A stretch of DNA of 64,000 bases from DATDAH01 sp963823495 (GTDB lineage: Bacteria; Actinomycetota; Acidimicrobiia; Acidimicrobiales; DATDAH01). The stretch lies in contig CAWGLV010000001.1 in assembly GCA_963823495.1 (NCBI GenBank), positions 1,674,001 through 1,738,000 of the forward strand, written 5' to 3'. Below the pieces are notes generated by a model. That model had not been told where the DNA came from. It made no database searches and was given only the letters and a program-made list of their open reading frames with translations. Both the position numbers and the translations under genes were made by a program. Below are positions 7,999 through 16,583 of the stretch, in pieces (position 1 is the stretch's first letter; each line of letters begins with the position of its first letter).

Positions 7999-9048
7999 TC
8001 AGTCCCGGTCGGTGCCGGCGGAGAGGGGGAAGGCCGCCAGGATCCGAGGCTCGGACCCGTCGACCTCGGCCGCCGGTTCAGCAGGCACCAGCGAGTCCCA
8101 GTCGATCTCGTCGCCGTCCTCGTCGGAAAGGTCGTCGTTCCCCCTGTGGTCCTGGGCCGAGCGTGGGCCCGGGCCGTGTCGGGGGACCCGGACCAGGGCC
8201 CCCACGCCGAAGGCGACCACCCCGCCGGCCAGGAGCGCGGCCAGCAGGGGCGAGAGGAGCAGGGCCAGCCCGAGCGCGGCGCCGACGGTCGCCCACCCGG
8301 CGTAGGGGGCCAGGCCCTCACGACGGGGCAGCGCCAGACGACCGAGGGCGACACCCGTGACGCCGGCACCCACGGCGGTGGCCACGACGGCGCCGGCCGC
8401 GAGCACCACGGCCAGCACTGAGCCGAGCAGGCTCAGGGCGAGGACGGCGATCAGGAAGGGGGCCCCGGCCAAGAGGACCGTTCCCCGCGCGATCGACCGG
8501 CCGGGCCGGCGAACCGCAGGCGCGGCGGCGTGGGTCAGCGGTCGCCGGGCGACGGCGATCAGGGCCAGCACGGCGATCCCGGCCGCGGACCAGGCGCCGA
8601 ACCACACGAACAGGGGGACCGAGGTCAGGACCTCGAGACTCCCGGCGTCGCCGATCTCGCCCCGGACCGTCGCCCGGGGCGACACGCGGGCGGGCTCGGA
8701 GGTGCGGAGGGCGCCGTCGACCTCGGCCCCGCGGGTGACCACCGCGTCACCCCGGACCACGGTGACGTCGCCGCGGACGGTGCCCTCGATGCGGGCGCGA
8801 CCGTCGAGGAGGAACACGTCGTCCTCGACCGTGCCGCGGACCACGACGGTGCCGTGGAGCCCGTACACATCGTCGTGGACCTGGCCCTGGGGCACCTCGG
8901 CCCGACCACTCACCAGCACCGTCGTCGGTTGGCCGTCGTCCTCGACGAGGTCACCCCGGGTGACCACGAGAACCGCCAGCGCGAGCGCGCCGCCCAGGAC
9001 AAGCGCAAAGAGTGCTCGATCAGTCACTCTCCGTGTCATATCGACCAT
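7999..9048 (-). CDS. Membrane protein with bactofilin-like beta-helix segment
   Basis: About 349 residues from the ATG at 9048 (MVDMTRRV; ATG at 9039 is also possible). An N-terminal hydrophobic anchor (LFALVLGGALALAVLVV) precedes a repeated right-handed beta-helix stretch (GTVVVRGTVEDDVFLLDGRA, IEGTVRGDVTVVRGDAVV), as in polymer-forming bactofilin-type domains. At least four hydrophobic helices and an acidic tail (DEDGDEIDWDSLVPAEP) follow. A role in envelope organisation is plausible but not demonstrated. The hydrolase start lies divergently 61 nt away. Confidence 0.72.
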   Translation of the reverse strand: MVDMTRRVTDRALFALVLGGALALAVLVVTRGDLVEDDGQPTTVLVSGRAEVPQGQVHDDVYGLHGTVVVRGTVEDDVFLLDGRARIEGTVRGDVTVVRGDAVVTRGAEVDGALRTSEPARVSPRATVRGEIGDAGSLEVLTSVPLFVWFGAWSAAGIAVLALIAVARRPLTHAAAPAVRRPGRSIARGTVLLAGAPFLIAVLALSLLGSVLAVVLAAGAVVATAVGAGVTGVALGRLALPRREGLAPYAGWATVGAALGLALLLSPLLAALLAGGVVAFGVGALVRVPRHGPGPRSAQDHRGNDDLSDEDGDEIDWDSLVPAEPAAEVDGSEPRILAAFPLSAGTDRD

Positions 9049-9109
9049 GATGCCGCATTCGGCCGCCTGGGGGAAGGCCCGAGCCGACCACGCACTACGG
9101 TCGCCCCTC

Positions 9110-9940
9110 GTGCAGATCCCGGTGGGAACCCTGACCTTCGACGTGACCGTGGCCGGGCCCGAGGACGGACCGGTGGTCATCCTGCTGCACGGGTTCCCCC
9201 AGACCTCGGCCTGCTGGCATGGCGTGGTGCCGGTTCTGGCCGAGGCCGGCCATCGCGTCCTGGCCCCCGACCAGCGGGGCTACTCGCCGGGCGCCCGTCC
9301 CGACGGGGTGGCGGCGTACCACTCCGCCGAGCTCACCGCCGACGTCCTCGGGCTGGCCGATGCCGTCGGAGCGGACCGGTTCCACCTGGTCGGCCACGAC
9401 TGGGGGGCCAGCATCGCCTGGCAGCTCGCCGCCCGCCACGGTGACCGCCTGCTCTCCCTGACCGCCCTCTCGGTGCCGCATCCGCTGGCGTACGCCACGG
9501 TGCTGGCCAGCCCGGCGACGGATCAGGAGCAGCGGTCGTCCTACTTCCCGATGTTCCGCGAGGAGGGGGCCGAGGAGGGTCTCCTGGCCGACGACGCCAC
9601 CGGCTTGCGGATGATCTACACGCTGAGCGGCCTGACCGACGAGGAGGCCGCGCCGCACTTCGCCGCGCTCTCGACGACGGAGGCACTGGGCGCGGCCCTC
9701 AACTGGTACCGGGCGGCCGGCGGCCACCTGATCGACGGGCTGGGCCCGATCACGGTGCCCACCCTTCACGTCTGGAGCACCGAGGACCCGGCCCTCGGCC
9801 GGGAGGGGGCCGAGGCCACCGGCGACCACGTCGACGGGCCCTACCGGCTCGTCGTCCTGGACGGGATCGACCACTGGATCCCCGATCACGCCCCGGACGC
9901 CCTGAACGACCTCCTGGTGGGACACCTCGCCGGCGCCTGA
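9110..9940 (+). CDS. Alpha/beta-hydrolase, epoxide-hydrolase/dehalogenase type
   Basis: A 276-residue protein from GTG 9110. It has HGFPQTSACWHGVVP (oxyanion HGxP, near residue 27), DQRGYSPGARP, the nucleophile elbow VGHDWGAS with Asp near 95, and a late DGIDHWIPDHAP supplying His. An Asp nucleophile in GHDWGA is typical of soluble epoxide hydrolases and haloalkane dehalogenases. The substrate cannot be assigned. Upstream sequence in the same frame is non-coding overlap with the divergent gene. Confidence 0.83.
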   Translation: MQIPVGTLTFDVTVAGPEDGPVVILLHGFPQTSACWHGVVPVLAEAGHRVLAPDQRGYSPGARPDGVAAYHSAELTADVLGLADAVGADRFHLVGHDWGASIAWQLAARHGDRLLSLTALSVPHPLAYATVLASPATDQEQRSSYFPMFREEGAEEGLLADDATGLRMIYTLSGLTDEEAAPHFAALSTTEALGAALNWYRAAGGHLIDGLGPITVPTLHVWSTEDPALGREGAEATGDHVDGPYRLVVLDGIDHWIPDHAPDALNDLLVGHLAGA

Positions 9941-9963
9941 CCGAGGCGGCCTACCGTGCGGTG

Positions 9964-10395
9964 ATGCAGAGCATCCGGTCCCGCAGGGAAGCCGTCGTGC
10001 GCGAGCACATGGAGGCCGAGAACCGTCACGACTTCGATGCCGTCATCGACACCTTCGCGCATCCCCGCTACGAGCTGATCGCCACGGGGCAGGTCCATGA
10101 CGGCGAGGAGGAGGTGCGGGGGTACTTCGCCTCGACCCGCGGCGCCTTCCCGGACCAGCGCAACGAACTCATCGCCCTGCACTCGACCGACGACGGCGTC
10201 TGGGTCGAGTTCGACCTCCTCGGCACCCACGAGGGCCCGTTGCTCGGCTTCGAACCGACCGGCCGCTCGTTCCGTTGCCGGATGGCCGCCTTCTTCGCCT
10301 TCGAGGGCGACAGGATCGTCGCCGAGCGCGTCTACTTCGACGCGATGACGATCCTCGGTGAGCTCGGTCTGTCGAGCGACCTCGGCGCCTCCTGA
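9964..10395 (+). CDS. SnoaL/NTF2-like protein
   Basis: A 143-residue alpha+beta cone-fold protein. It begins with helical REAVVREHMEAENRHDFDAV and shows DTFAHPRYELIATG, the strand pattern WVEFDLLGTHEGPL, and FRCRMAAFFAFEGDRIVAER. These are the marks of SnoaL-like polyketide cyclase/ester-epoxide isomerase folds that bind small hydrophobic ligands. ATG 9964 is chosen over the adjacent GTG 9961. It follows the hydrolase by 23 nt and may share its transcript. Confidence 0.72.
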   Translation: MQSIRSRREAVVREHMEAENRHDFDAVIDTFAHPRYELIATGQVHDGEEEVRGYFASTRGAFPDQRNELIALHSTDDGVWVEFDLLGTHEGPLLGFEPTGRSFRCRMAAFFAFEGDRIVAERVYFDAMTILGELGLSSDLGAS

Positions 10396-10537
10396 GGCTG
10401 CGTCGCGGCGCGAAGCAGCAAGGGGGGCCGTTCCACGACGGCGACGCCGGAGTTGCCGAACAAGCGGGTGCGCCTTGGCCCGACGACGCGTCGGATCTGA
10501 TCAGGGGTGCGCCGCCGCGGATCGCGAGCGGGGCCGC
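10396..10537. repeat. Intergenic region with one repeat copy
   Basis: No gene is seen in this gap between convergent genes. At about 10430-10450 it contains GTTCCACGACGGCGACGCCG, nearly identical to part of the 108-bp tandem unit at 56.5 kb. Both places also have GAGC/GCGAAG-rich runs. This looks like a degenerate single copy of that dispersed repeat. Confidence 0.45.
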
Positions 10538-11479
10538 TCAGTTCAACAACGGGAGGACGTCGCGGCCGAGGGCGGCGAGCTGGTCACAGAACTCCTCGAG
10601 GGTCCGGCTGCGAGGACGGACCTGCACGTGGCTGATCCCGAGGTCCTTGAACTCGCGGATCCGCCCGGCCACCTGGTCGGGGGCGCCGCTGATGGTCCAG
10701 GGACCCACGTCCCAGGTGGGTTCGCCGATGTAGAGCGGCTCGCAGATCGTGCCGAGGTCGATGGGGTCGTCGCCTCGGGCAGCCTGGCGGTGCGCCATCA
10801 GGTACTCGATGGCGCCCGCCAGCTCGTGGCGCGGGGTGCCCTGGGGCAGCCAGCCGTCGCCCCGGGTCGCGGCCCGCCGCAAGGCGGGCTTGGAGGACCC
10901 GCCCACCCAGATGGGGAGGACCTCCTGACGGGGCCGGGGCCGGAGGCCGACGCCGTCGACGCGGAAGTGCTCGCCGGCGAAGTCGGGGTACTCGTCGGTG
11001 AAGGCCGCCCGCAGGACGTCGATGCACTCGTCGGTGACCGCACCGCGGTGGGCGTAGTCGGCTCCCAGCGCCGTGAACTCGCCTTCGACGTGGCCGGTGC
11101 CGACGCCCAGGACCGTGCGGCCGCCGGACAGTTCGTCGAGGGTCAGGAACGCCTTGGCCGCCACCAACGGGTGTCGATAGGCGGGCACGAACACGTGGGA
11201 GAGCAGCCGGAGGCGCTGGGTGCGCCCGGCGACCCAGGCCAGGGTGGCCACGGTGTCGTACCAGGTGGTCTGCATCCGTTCCGCCGGCTCCCGCGGGACG
11301 GCCACGTGGTCACACACCGCAACATAGAACAGGCCGGCGTCCTCGCAGGCGGCCACGACGGTGGCCAACTCCTCGCTCCCGGTCCCCTCCTCCCATGCTT
11401 CGGCATAGATCCGGCTCTGGGACTGGATGGGCAGTTGCAGGCCGACCTCGAGTCGGCCCGGGGCGATGATCGAGGTCAC
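10538..11479 (-). CDS. LLM-class F420-dependent oxidoreductase
   Basis: About 313 residues from GTG 11479 (ATG 11497 in frame). A luciferase-like TIM barrel shows EVGLQLPIQSQSRI, FYVAVCDHVAVPRE, LGVGTGHVEGEF, RPRPRQEVLPIWVGGSS and GDGWLPQGTP. These proteins use reduced F420 (sometimes FMN) for hydride transfer to ketones or enones. The gene stands alone between convergent and same-strand small genes. The specific substrate is unknown. Confidence 0.85.
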   Translation of the reverse strand: MTSIIAPGRLEVGLQLPIQSQSRIYAEAWEEGTGSEELATVVAACEDAGLFYVAVCDHVAVPREPAERMQTTWYDTVATLAWVAGRTQRLRLLSHVFVPAYRHPLVAAKAFLTLDELSGGRTVLGVGTGHVEGEFTALGADYAHRGAVTDECIDVLRAAFTDEYPDFAGEHFRVDGVGLRPRPRQEVLPIWVGGSSKPALRRAATRGDGWLPQGTPRHELAGAIEYLMAHRQAARGDDPIDLGTICEPLYIGEPTWDVGPWTISGAPDQVAGRIREFKDLGISHVQVRPRSRTLEEFCDQLAALGRDVLPLLN

Positions 11480-11523
11480 TTGCGGATCGTGCCACAACGA
11501 TCACCGAAGGCCCGAAGTGAGCC

Positions 11524-11694
11524 TCACTCGTCACCCCCGGCGGCCTGCTCCTCGGCTTCGTCCACCTCGTCGCCATCCTCCGGCGCCGGTCGACCGAGCC
11601 ACCGACTGAGCGGGTCCGGAGGCAGGGGGATGGCGGCGAGTCGATCATCGTCGTCATCGTCGGCCGCGTCGGTGGCCGTGTCCCCGGGACCCAT
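11524..11694 (-). CDS. Small acidic hypothetical protein
   Basis: A 56-residue frame (longer with an upstream in-frame start at 11730) with a run of six aspartates, then LPPDPLSRWLGRPAPED and an acidic tail EVDEAEEQ. It lies just downstream of the LAL regulator on the same strand and next to the 11.7-kb palindrome. No family is recognised, and such a short skewed frame could be spurious. Confidence 0.35.
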   Translation of the reverse strand: MGPGDTATDAADDDDDDRLAAIPLPPDPLSRWLGRPAPEDGDEVDEAEEQAAGGDE

Positions 11695-11728
11695 GGCGCC
11701 GTTGTACCGAGGTCCCGCCCGAGGGCGC

Positions 11729-11746
11729 ATCCGTAGTGCTACGGAT
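11729..11746. promoter_or_regulatory. 18-bp palindrome ATCCGTAG-TG-CTACGGAT, copy 1
   Basis: Perfect 8-bp arms around TG. It overlaps the stop codon (TAG, 11741-11739) of the LAL regulator and precedes the small acidic frame. An identical 18-mer lies at 14655-14672, on the other side of the regulator gene. Palindromes of this CCGTAG...CTACGG type are typical targets of LuxR/NarL-type HTH proteins. This makes it a candidate site for the adjacent regulator. Confidence 0.6.
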
Positions 11747-14553
11747 CCCGGTCGAGGCGACGGGAGGCCTCCATGGCCAACTCCACCCGCGACGAGATCC
11801 CGAGCTTGGTGTACACGTGGCTGAGGTGGGACTCGACGGTGCGACGGGAACAGAACAGCTCCTCGGCGATCTGGGCGTTGCTCCGCGAGCCGGCCAGGAG
11901 GGTGAGGACCTCCAACTCCCTGGCGGTGAGCGAGTCCCAGCCGAAGGTGTCCCTCGGTCCCGGGGTGGCATCGGTCTCCGGCTCGGCCCGCCCGGGGAGG
12001 CGCGGTGGCGCCACGCCCGCAGCCCTGATGACGGGGTCGGCCGCCGCCCGCTGCGCGGCGGCCTCGTCGGTTCGTCCGACGGCGTCGAGGAGGGCGGCGG
12101 CCTCCAGGCGCACGAGGGCCGACTCGACGGGTCGGGCGGCGCCGGAACGGGATTCGATGCGGCGCAGGGCGAGCAGCACGGCATCGGGGTCACGGTTCGC
12201 GAGGCCCCGGCAGCGTGCTTCGACCGCCGGGGCCAAGGAACCTGGTGACCGGCTTGCGACCTCCGCCAGAACCGACAGCACCCGAGCGGTCCGGTCGCGG
12301 TCGTCGACGCCGACCGCGACGCGGATCATGTCGGGCGCGACGTCCCAGAGGTAGTAGTCGAGGCCCTGCTCCTCAAGTCCGTCCCAGAGGAGCGCGAGGT
12401 GGTCGGCGGCAGTCCTTGCGTCGCCCTGCGCCTCGGCCAGCAGCCCTCGGGCCCAGGCGATCTGATCGGTCCCTTGGCCGCTCAGCCCGGCTGCCGCCTC
12501 GGCGGCCACGAGGCTGGTCTCGCCCTCGTCGAGGTGGCCGCGAGCGATCGCCAGGCGGGCCAGGACACACCACAGCCAGACGTCGGCGACGGATCCCCCC
12601 TGGTCCCGGCTGTGGGAGAGACCGGCGCGGGCCTCGGCCGTCGCCTCGTCCCCGTCGCCGGTCCGCTGTCGGGCGCGGGCCCGGAGGAGGTGGCGCAGGG
12701 GGACGTCCCACACGAGACCGAGTCGCTCACCGAGCCGGTCCGCCTTGTCGAGGGCATCGAGGGCCTCGGCGTCCCGGTCGGCCCACAGCAGGACCTGGGC
12801 GTAGAAGACGTAGGGGATGTTGCGATGGGCCTCGAGGTCACCGGCGACGTCGGCCCGACTCGCCGCCCGGCGGCCGAAGTCGAGGCCGTCCTCGATGTCA
12901 CCCTGGAGGGCTCGGATCCACGACATGGCCGCCAACACGAAGACCTCGGTCGCCACATCGTCGGTCTGGCGGGCCAGCACTCCCGCTCGATCGGCCAGGT
13001 CGGCGGCCCCCCGGAGATCACCGCTCAGGAGGAGAGCCACCGCGCCGTCGGCGAGCGCGGCCGGGTGAGGGTCCGGGCCTGCGCCGGCCGACTGTTCGAA
13101 ATGGCGCGCCGCCTCGCTCAGCCGGCCCTGAAGGAAGAGCGCCTGGCCGAGGAGGTAGATCAGGGATCGGCGGAGGTCATCGTCGAGGTCGGGTCGGGCG
13201 AGGCAGAGCTCGGTGAGCGCCTGGCCCTCCTGGAGCTGCCCGGAGAAGACCTTCGCTTCGGCCAGCCGGGCCTCCACGCCCGGTCGCTCCGGGTCGCTCG
13301 GCCCGAGGATCTCGGTGGCCCACGCCAGGAAGGAGGCCGCGGTGGTCGGTGCGGTGACCCGGACCTGCTGGGCGCCGGCGACGAGCCAGGCCACCGCGTC
13401 GTCACCCCCCGTGCCGGTGGTGCGCTGCACCTGAGTGGCGATGTCGAACGCCTCGGCGTCGGTTGCGGCGAGCGCGCGGGCGGCTTCGACGTGCATGGCG
13501 GCCCGGGCCGACGGCGGCAGGGCGGTGTAGATGGCCTCCCGGACGAGGTCGTGGGAGAAGCTCAGCGAGTCGCCGGCGGCGTGCAACAGCCCGGCAGCCA
13601 CGGCCTCGTCGACGTCGGTGGCGAGCTCGATGCCCCTTCGGTCGACAAGGGGCGACACGATCGCGGGGTCGAAGGTCCGCCCGAAGACAGATGCGGCGCG
13701 GAGGAACTCGACGGTCTGGGGGCGGAGGTGGTCGAGGCGGCGCAGCACGGCGCTGCCGAGGTCGGCCGGGTCGTCCTCACCGTCGAGCTCGACGGTCCCT
13801 CCGGAGGACCGGAGGCGCCCGACGGCGCTGTGGGCGGTCACGAGCTCGATGGCGAGGAACGGGTTCCCGCCGGCCCGCCCGACGTCGGCCCTCAGGGCCG
13901 GCCCGGGGGTCCCACCCACCAGGTCGGCCACCACCTCGGCCATGGGTGCCGGAGCGAGGGCACCGAGCTCGATGTGGTCGGCGCCGTGGTCCGCCATGGC
14001 GCGGATGCAGCTGGCGAGCACCGGACCCTGGGGATGGCCTCTGGTGCCGATGGCGACGACGATCGGAAGGGTCCGGGCTCGTTCGGCCAGCGCGGCGACG
14101 ACCCGGAGGGTGTCGTCGTCGGCCCAGTGGGCATCATCGATGATGAGCGCGAGGGGGTGCCGCGCGGTCTCGTCGTCGATCAGGGCGAGAACGGTGTCGA
14201 GGACCCGGAAGGCGACCTCGCCGGCCATCGGGAGGCCGTCGTGGTCGAGCCCGTCGTCGCCACGGAGTTCCCGGCCGATCCGGGCCGCGGCGGGGTCATC
14301 GCTGTCCGGTCTGAGGCCGAGTGCTTTGGCCAGGGGTCCGAACGGCCGACCCTGGCCCAGTTCGTCACCCCGGCCCGCGCGGAGCGCGAACCCGGCGGCA
14401 TCGGCCCGGTCGGCCAAGTGGGCCAGCAGGGTGCTCTTGCCGATCCCGGGCTCCCCCTCGACGACGATCAGCCGGCCCGAGCCCCGGCCCAGCGCGGTCG
14501 ACGGCCGCGTCGATGTGGTCCAACTCGACCACTCGGCCCCGCAGCCCCTCCAC
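11739..14553 (-). CDS. LAL-type (ATPase plus LuxR HTH) regulator, frameshifted near N-terminus
   Basis: A protein of about 935 residues of the LAL/MalT-like class. The GTG 14553 frame reads EGLRGRVVELDHIDAAVDRA. The rest is one frame over, starting GRGSGRLIVVEGEPGIGKST (Walker A); the break is at about 14491-14497 in a GCGC run. It then shows LALIIDDAHWADDDTLRVV (Walker B), a long helical TPR-like region, and a C-terminal LuxR HTH (LTARELEVLTLLAGSRSNAQ to RTVESHLSHVYTKLGIS). Such proteins couple ATP/ligand sensing to activation. Two identical palindromes flank the gene, and the propeller-RTX genes diverge from it. The frameshift may be a sequencing error. Confidence 0.8.
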
Positions 14554-14654
14554 GGGCTGAGCCTAGGACCCGACCGCCGCCCGGGTCGGGCAGCCGGGGG
14601 CGCTCCCGGTGGGGCCACGGAGGCCGCCAGCCCCCGGTCCGGTGCCGCCGGGAT

Positions 14655-14672
14655 ATCCGTAGTGCTACGGAT
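14655..14672. promoter_or_regulatory. 18-bp palindrome ATCCGTAG-TG-CTACGGAT, copy 2
   Basis: Identical to the 11729-11746 palindrome. It lies in the 153-bp divergent gap between the LAL regulator start (14553) and the first propeller-RTX gene (14707), 35 nt upstream of the latter. It could serve both promoters. The rest of this gap shows no gene. Confidence 0.65.
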
Positions 14673-14706
14673 GCCCCCGGCGGCCCGCCTCTGGGACCCT
14701 CGATCC

Positions 14707-16518
14707 ATGCGCCTCCGCCGACTCCTGCTCGCGTCCGCCCTGCTCGCCGGACTGGGGGTGATCTCGACGGGTCCGCCGCCCGCCGCGGCAGCCTCGGCCT
14801 GCACGTTCACCCAGGTGACCGACACCACCGGCTTCCACATCGTCGGTCAGCCGTCGGTCAGCGAGGACGGCACCCGGGTCGCGTTCCGCAGCAGCAAGGA
14901 CCTCACGGGGGCCAACGCCGACGGCAGCGTGGAGATCTTCCTCTTCGACGACGGCCCCGACACCGTGACCCAGCTCACCTCGTCCGCCGCCGGGACCGGT
15001 TCCAGCCCGTCCATCTCGGCCAACGGCTCGCGGGTGGCGTTCAACTCGGCCGCTGACCTCACGGGCGACAACGCCGACGGCAACGACGAGATCTTCTTCG
15101 TCGACGTGGCCGGGCCGACCGTGACCCAGGTGACGAGCACGACCGGCGGGACCCTCGCCAACCTGACCCCGTCGATCAGCGACAACGGCGGGAAGATCGC
15201 CTTCGTCTCCGACATCGACGTCACGGGTGACAACGCCGACGGGAACAACGAGGTGTTCCTCCACACCGTCGGCGGCACCACGACCCAGGTCACCGATTCG
15301 GTCGGCGACGTGGGGTCCGGCGTCGTCGACCTGAGTGGCGACGGCACGACGATCGCCTTCATCTCCGACGACGACCTCACCGGCGGCAACGCCGACGGGA
15401 CCGGCGAGGTCTTCCTCCGCGCGCTGGGCGGGGGTGCCACGACGCAGTTGACCGACACCGGTCTCCTCGAGACCGTCAGCGAGCCCAAGGTCTCCGATGA
15501 CGGCGGGACCGTCGTGTTCGGCTCCGACGCCGACTTGGTCGGCCAGAACGCGGATGGGAACCCCGAGGTCTTCCAGTTCCGCAACGGGACGGCCACCCAG
15601 CTCACCGTGACCACCGGCGGCAACGCCTTCGCCGCCAACATCGATCCGGACATCAGCGACGACGGTGCTCGGATCTCGCTGCGCACCGACCGGGACCTCA
15701 CGGGCGACAACACCGACGGCAACGACGAGGTCGTTCTGCGCGACACCGCCGGCGGCGCGTTCACGACGGTGACCGACACGACCGGTGGGGCGCCGGCCAA
15801 CAACGAGGCAGCCGTGGACGGTGACGGCTCCCGGGTGGCCTTCGTCTCGACCCGTGACCTGACGGGAGCGAACGTCGACGAGAACCTCGAGCTCTTCGTG
15901 GCCGACTGTGGTGCTCCGACGTCGCAGGTCTGTGACGGCCAGGCCGTGACGGTGGACCTCGGCAACGGGGGCTCGCCGACGGGTGGGGCGGATGTGATCC
16001 TGGGTACGGCGGGGGCGGACTCGGTGAACGCGTTGGGTGGCAACGACCGGTTCTGTGGGTTGGGTGGCAACGACGTGTTCGTGGGGGGCGGGGGCAACGA
16101 TCGGGCCTTCGGCGGGTCGGGTCGGGACACGCTGCGGGGTGACGGGGGGCTCGACCGGCTCGACGGGGGTGGGGGCAATGACCGCCTGGTGGGCGGCGCG
16201 GCGGCGGATGTGATGCTCGGTGGTGCCGGTAACGACGCGTTCTTCGGTGGTGGTGGCAACGACCGGGCCGTGGGTGGTGCCGGTGCGGATGTGGCGAGGG
16301 GTGACGCGGGGGTCGACCGCCTCGATGGTGGGAACGGCAACGACCGTCTCTTCGGTGGCAATCAGCGGGACCTGCTCTTCGGTGGGGCCCGTGTCGACCT
16401 GCTGGACGGGGGGTCGGGCAACGACGCCCTCAACGGTGGTCCGCAGCGGGACACCTGCATCGGCCGCCAGGGCCGGGACACCGCGAGGGCCTGCGAAGTC
16501 CGCCGGAGCATCCCGTGA
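14707..16518 (+). CDS. Secreted TolB/PD40-type beta-propeller protein with C-terminal RTX repeats (copy A)
   Basis: A 603-residue exported protein. The signal peptide is MRLRRLLLASALLAGLGVIS up to an AAAA cleavage region. From about 35 to 400, repeated blades of the form SISxNGxRVAFxSxADLTGDNADGN...VTQLT resemble TolB/PD40 propellers. From about 415 a run of GGxGNDxxxGGxGxD RTX nonapeptides binds calcium, ending with RDTCIGRQGRDTARACEVR. A palindrome shared with the LAL gene lies upstream, and a tandem paralogue follows after 65 nt. The RTX tail DNA appears identical in both. No dedicated type I secretion genes are nearby, and the N-terminal signal implies Sec or Tat export. Confidence 0.85.
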   Translation: MRLRRLLLASALLAGLGVISTGPPPAAAASACTFTQVTDTTGFHIVGQPSVSEDGTRVAFRSSKDLTGANADGSVEIFLFDDGPDTVTQLTSSAAGTGSSPSISANGSRVAFNSAADLTGDNADGNDEIFFVDVAGPTVTQVTSTTGGTLANLTPSISDNGGKIAFVSDIDVTGDNADGNNEVFLHTVGGTTTQVTDSVGDVGSGVVDLSGDGTTIAFISDDDLTGGNADGTGEVFLRALGGGATTQLTDTGLLETVSEPKVSDDGGTVVFGSDADLVGQNADGNPEVFQFRNGTATQLTVTTGGNAFAANIDPDISDDGARISLRTDRDLTGDNTDGNDEVVLRDTAGGAFTTVTDTTGGAPANNEAAVDGDGSRVAFVSTRDLTGANVDENLELFVADCGAPTSQVCDGQAVTVDLGNGGSPTGGADVILGTAGADSVNALGGNDRFCGLGGNDVFVGGGGNDRAFGGSGRDTLRGDGGLDRLDGGGGNDRLVGGAAADVMLGGAGNDAFFGGGGNDRAVGGAGADVARGDAGVDRLDGGNGNDRLFGGNQRDLLFGGARVDLLDGGSGNDALNGGPQRDTCIGRQGRDTARACEVRRSIP

Positions 16519-16520
16519 CC
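15952..16520 (+). repeat. 569-bp direct repeat, copy 1 (RTX tail)
   Basis: From GTGGACCTCGGCAACGGGGG to 2 nt past the stop codon, the sequence reads identically to 17967-18535, offset 2015 bp. The propeller-coding regions upstream are clearly diverged. This points to recent gene conversion or ongoing homogenisation of the RTX tail, or possibly an assembly artefact. Confidence 0.85.
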
Positions 16521-16583
16521 GGCTTGCGGGGTCGACACCGCGCCGGCGCGGCAGACGGGCCATCGACAGGAGGGACGAGTGAG

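Noticed and set aside
13531..14706. Long plus-strand frame continuous with the first propeller-RTX gene
   Set aside because: It is antisense to the LAL regulator, has shadow-type composition, and the real start is the signal-peptide ATG at 14707.
14554..14840. Extension of the LAL regulator frame upstream to 14840
   Set aside because: The added residues are Arg/Pro/Ser-rich without family similarity and would overlap the signal peptide of the divergent RTX gene. The true N-terminus is found in another frame from GTG 14553.
12399..15056. Other long open frames antisense to regulators and dehydrogenases throughout the window
   Set aside because: In DNA this rich in G and C, stop codons are rare in all frames. 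These frames lack recognisable motifs and overlap well-supported genes.
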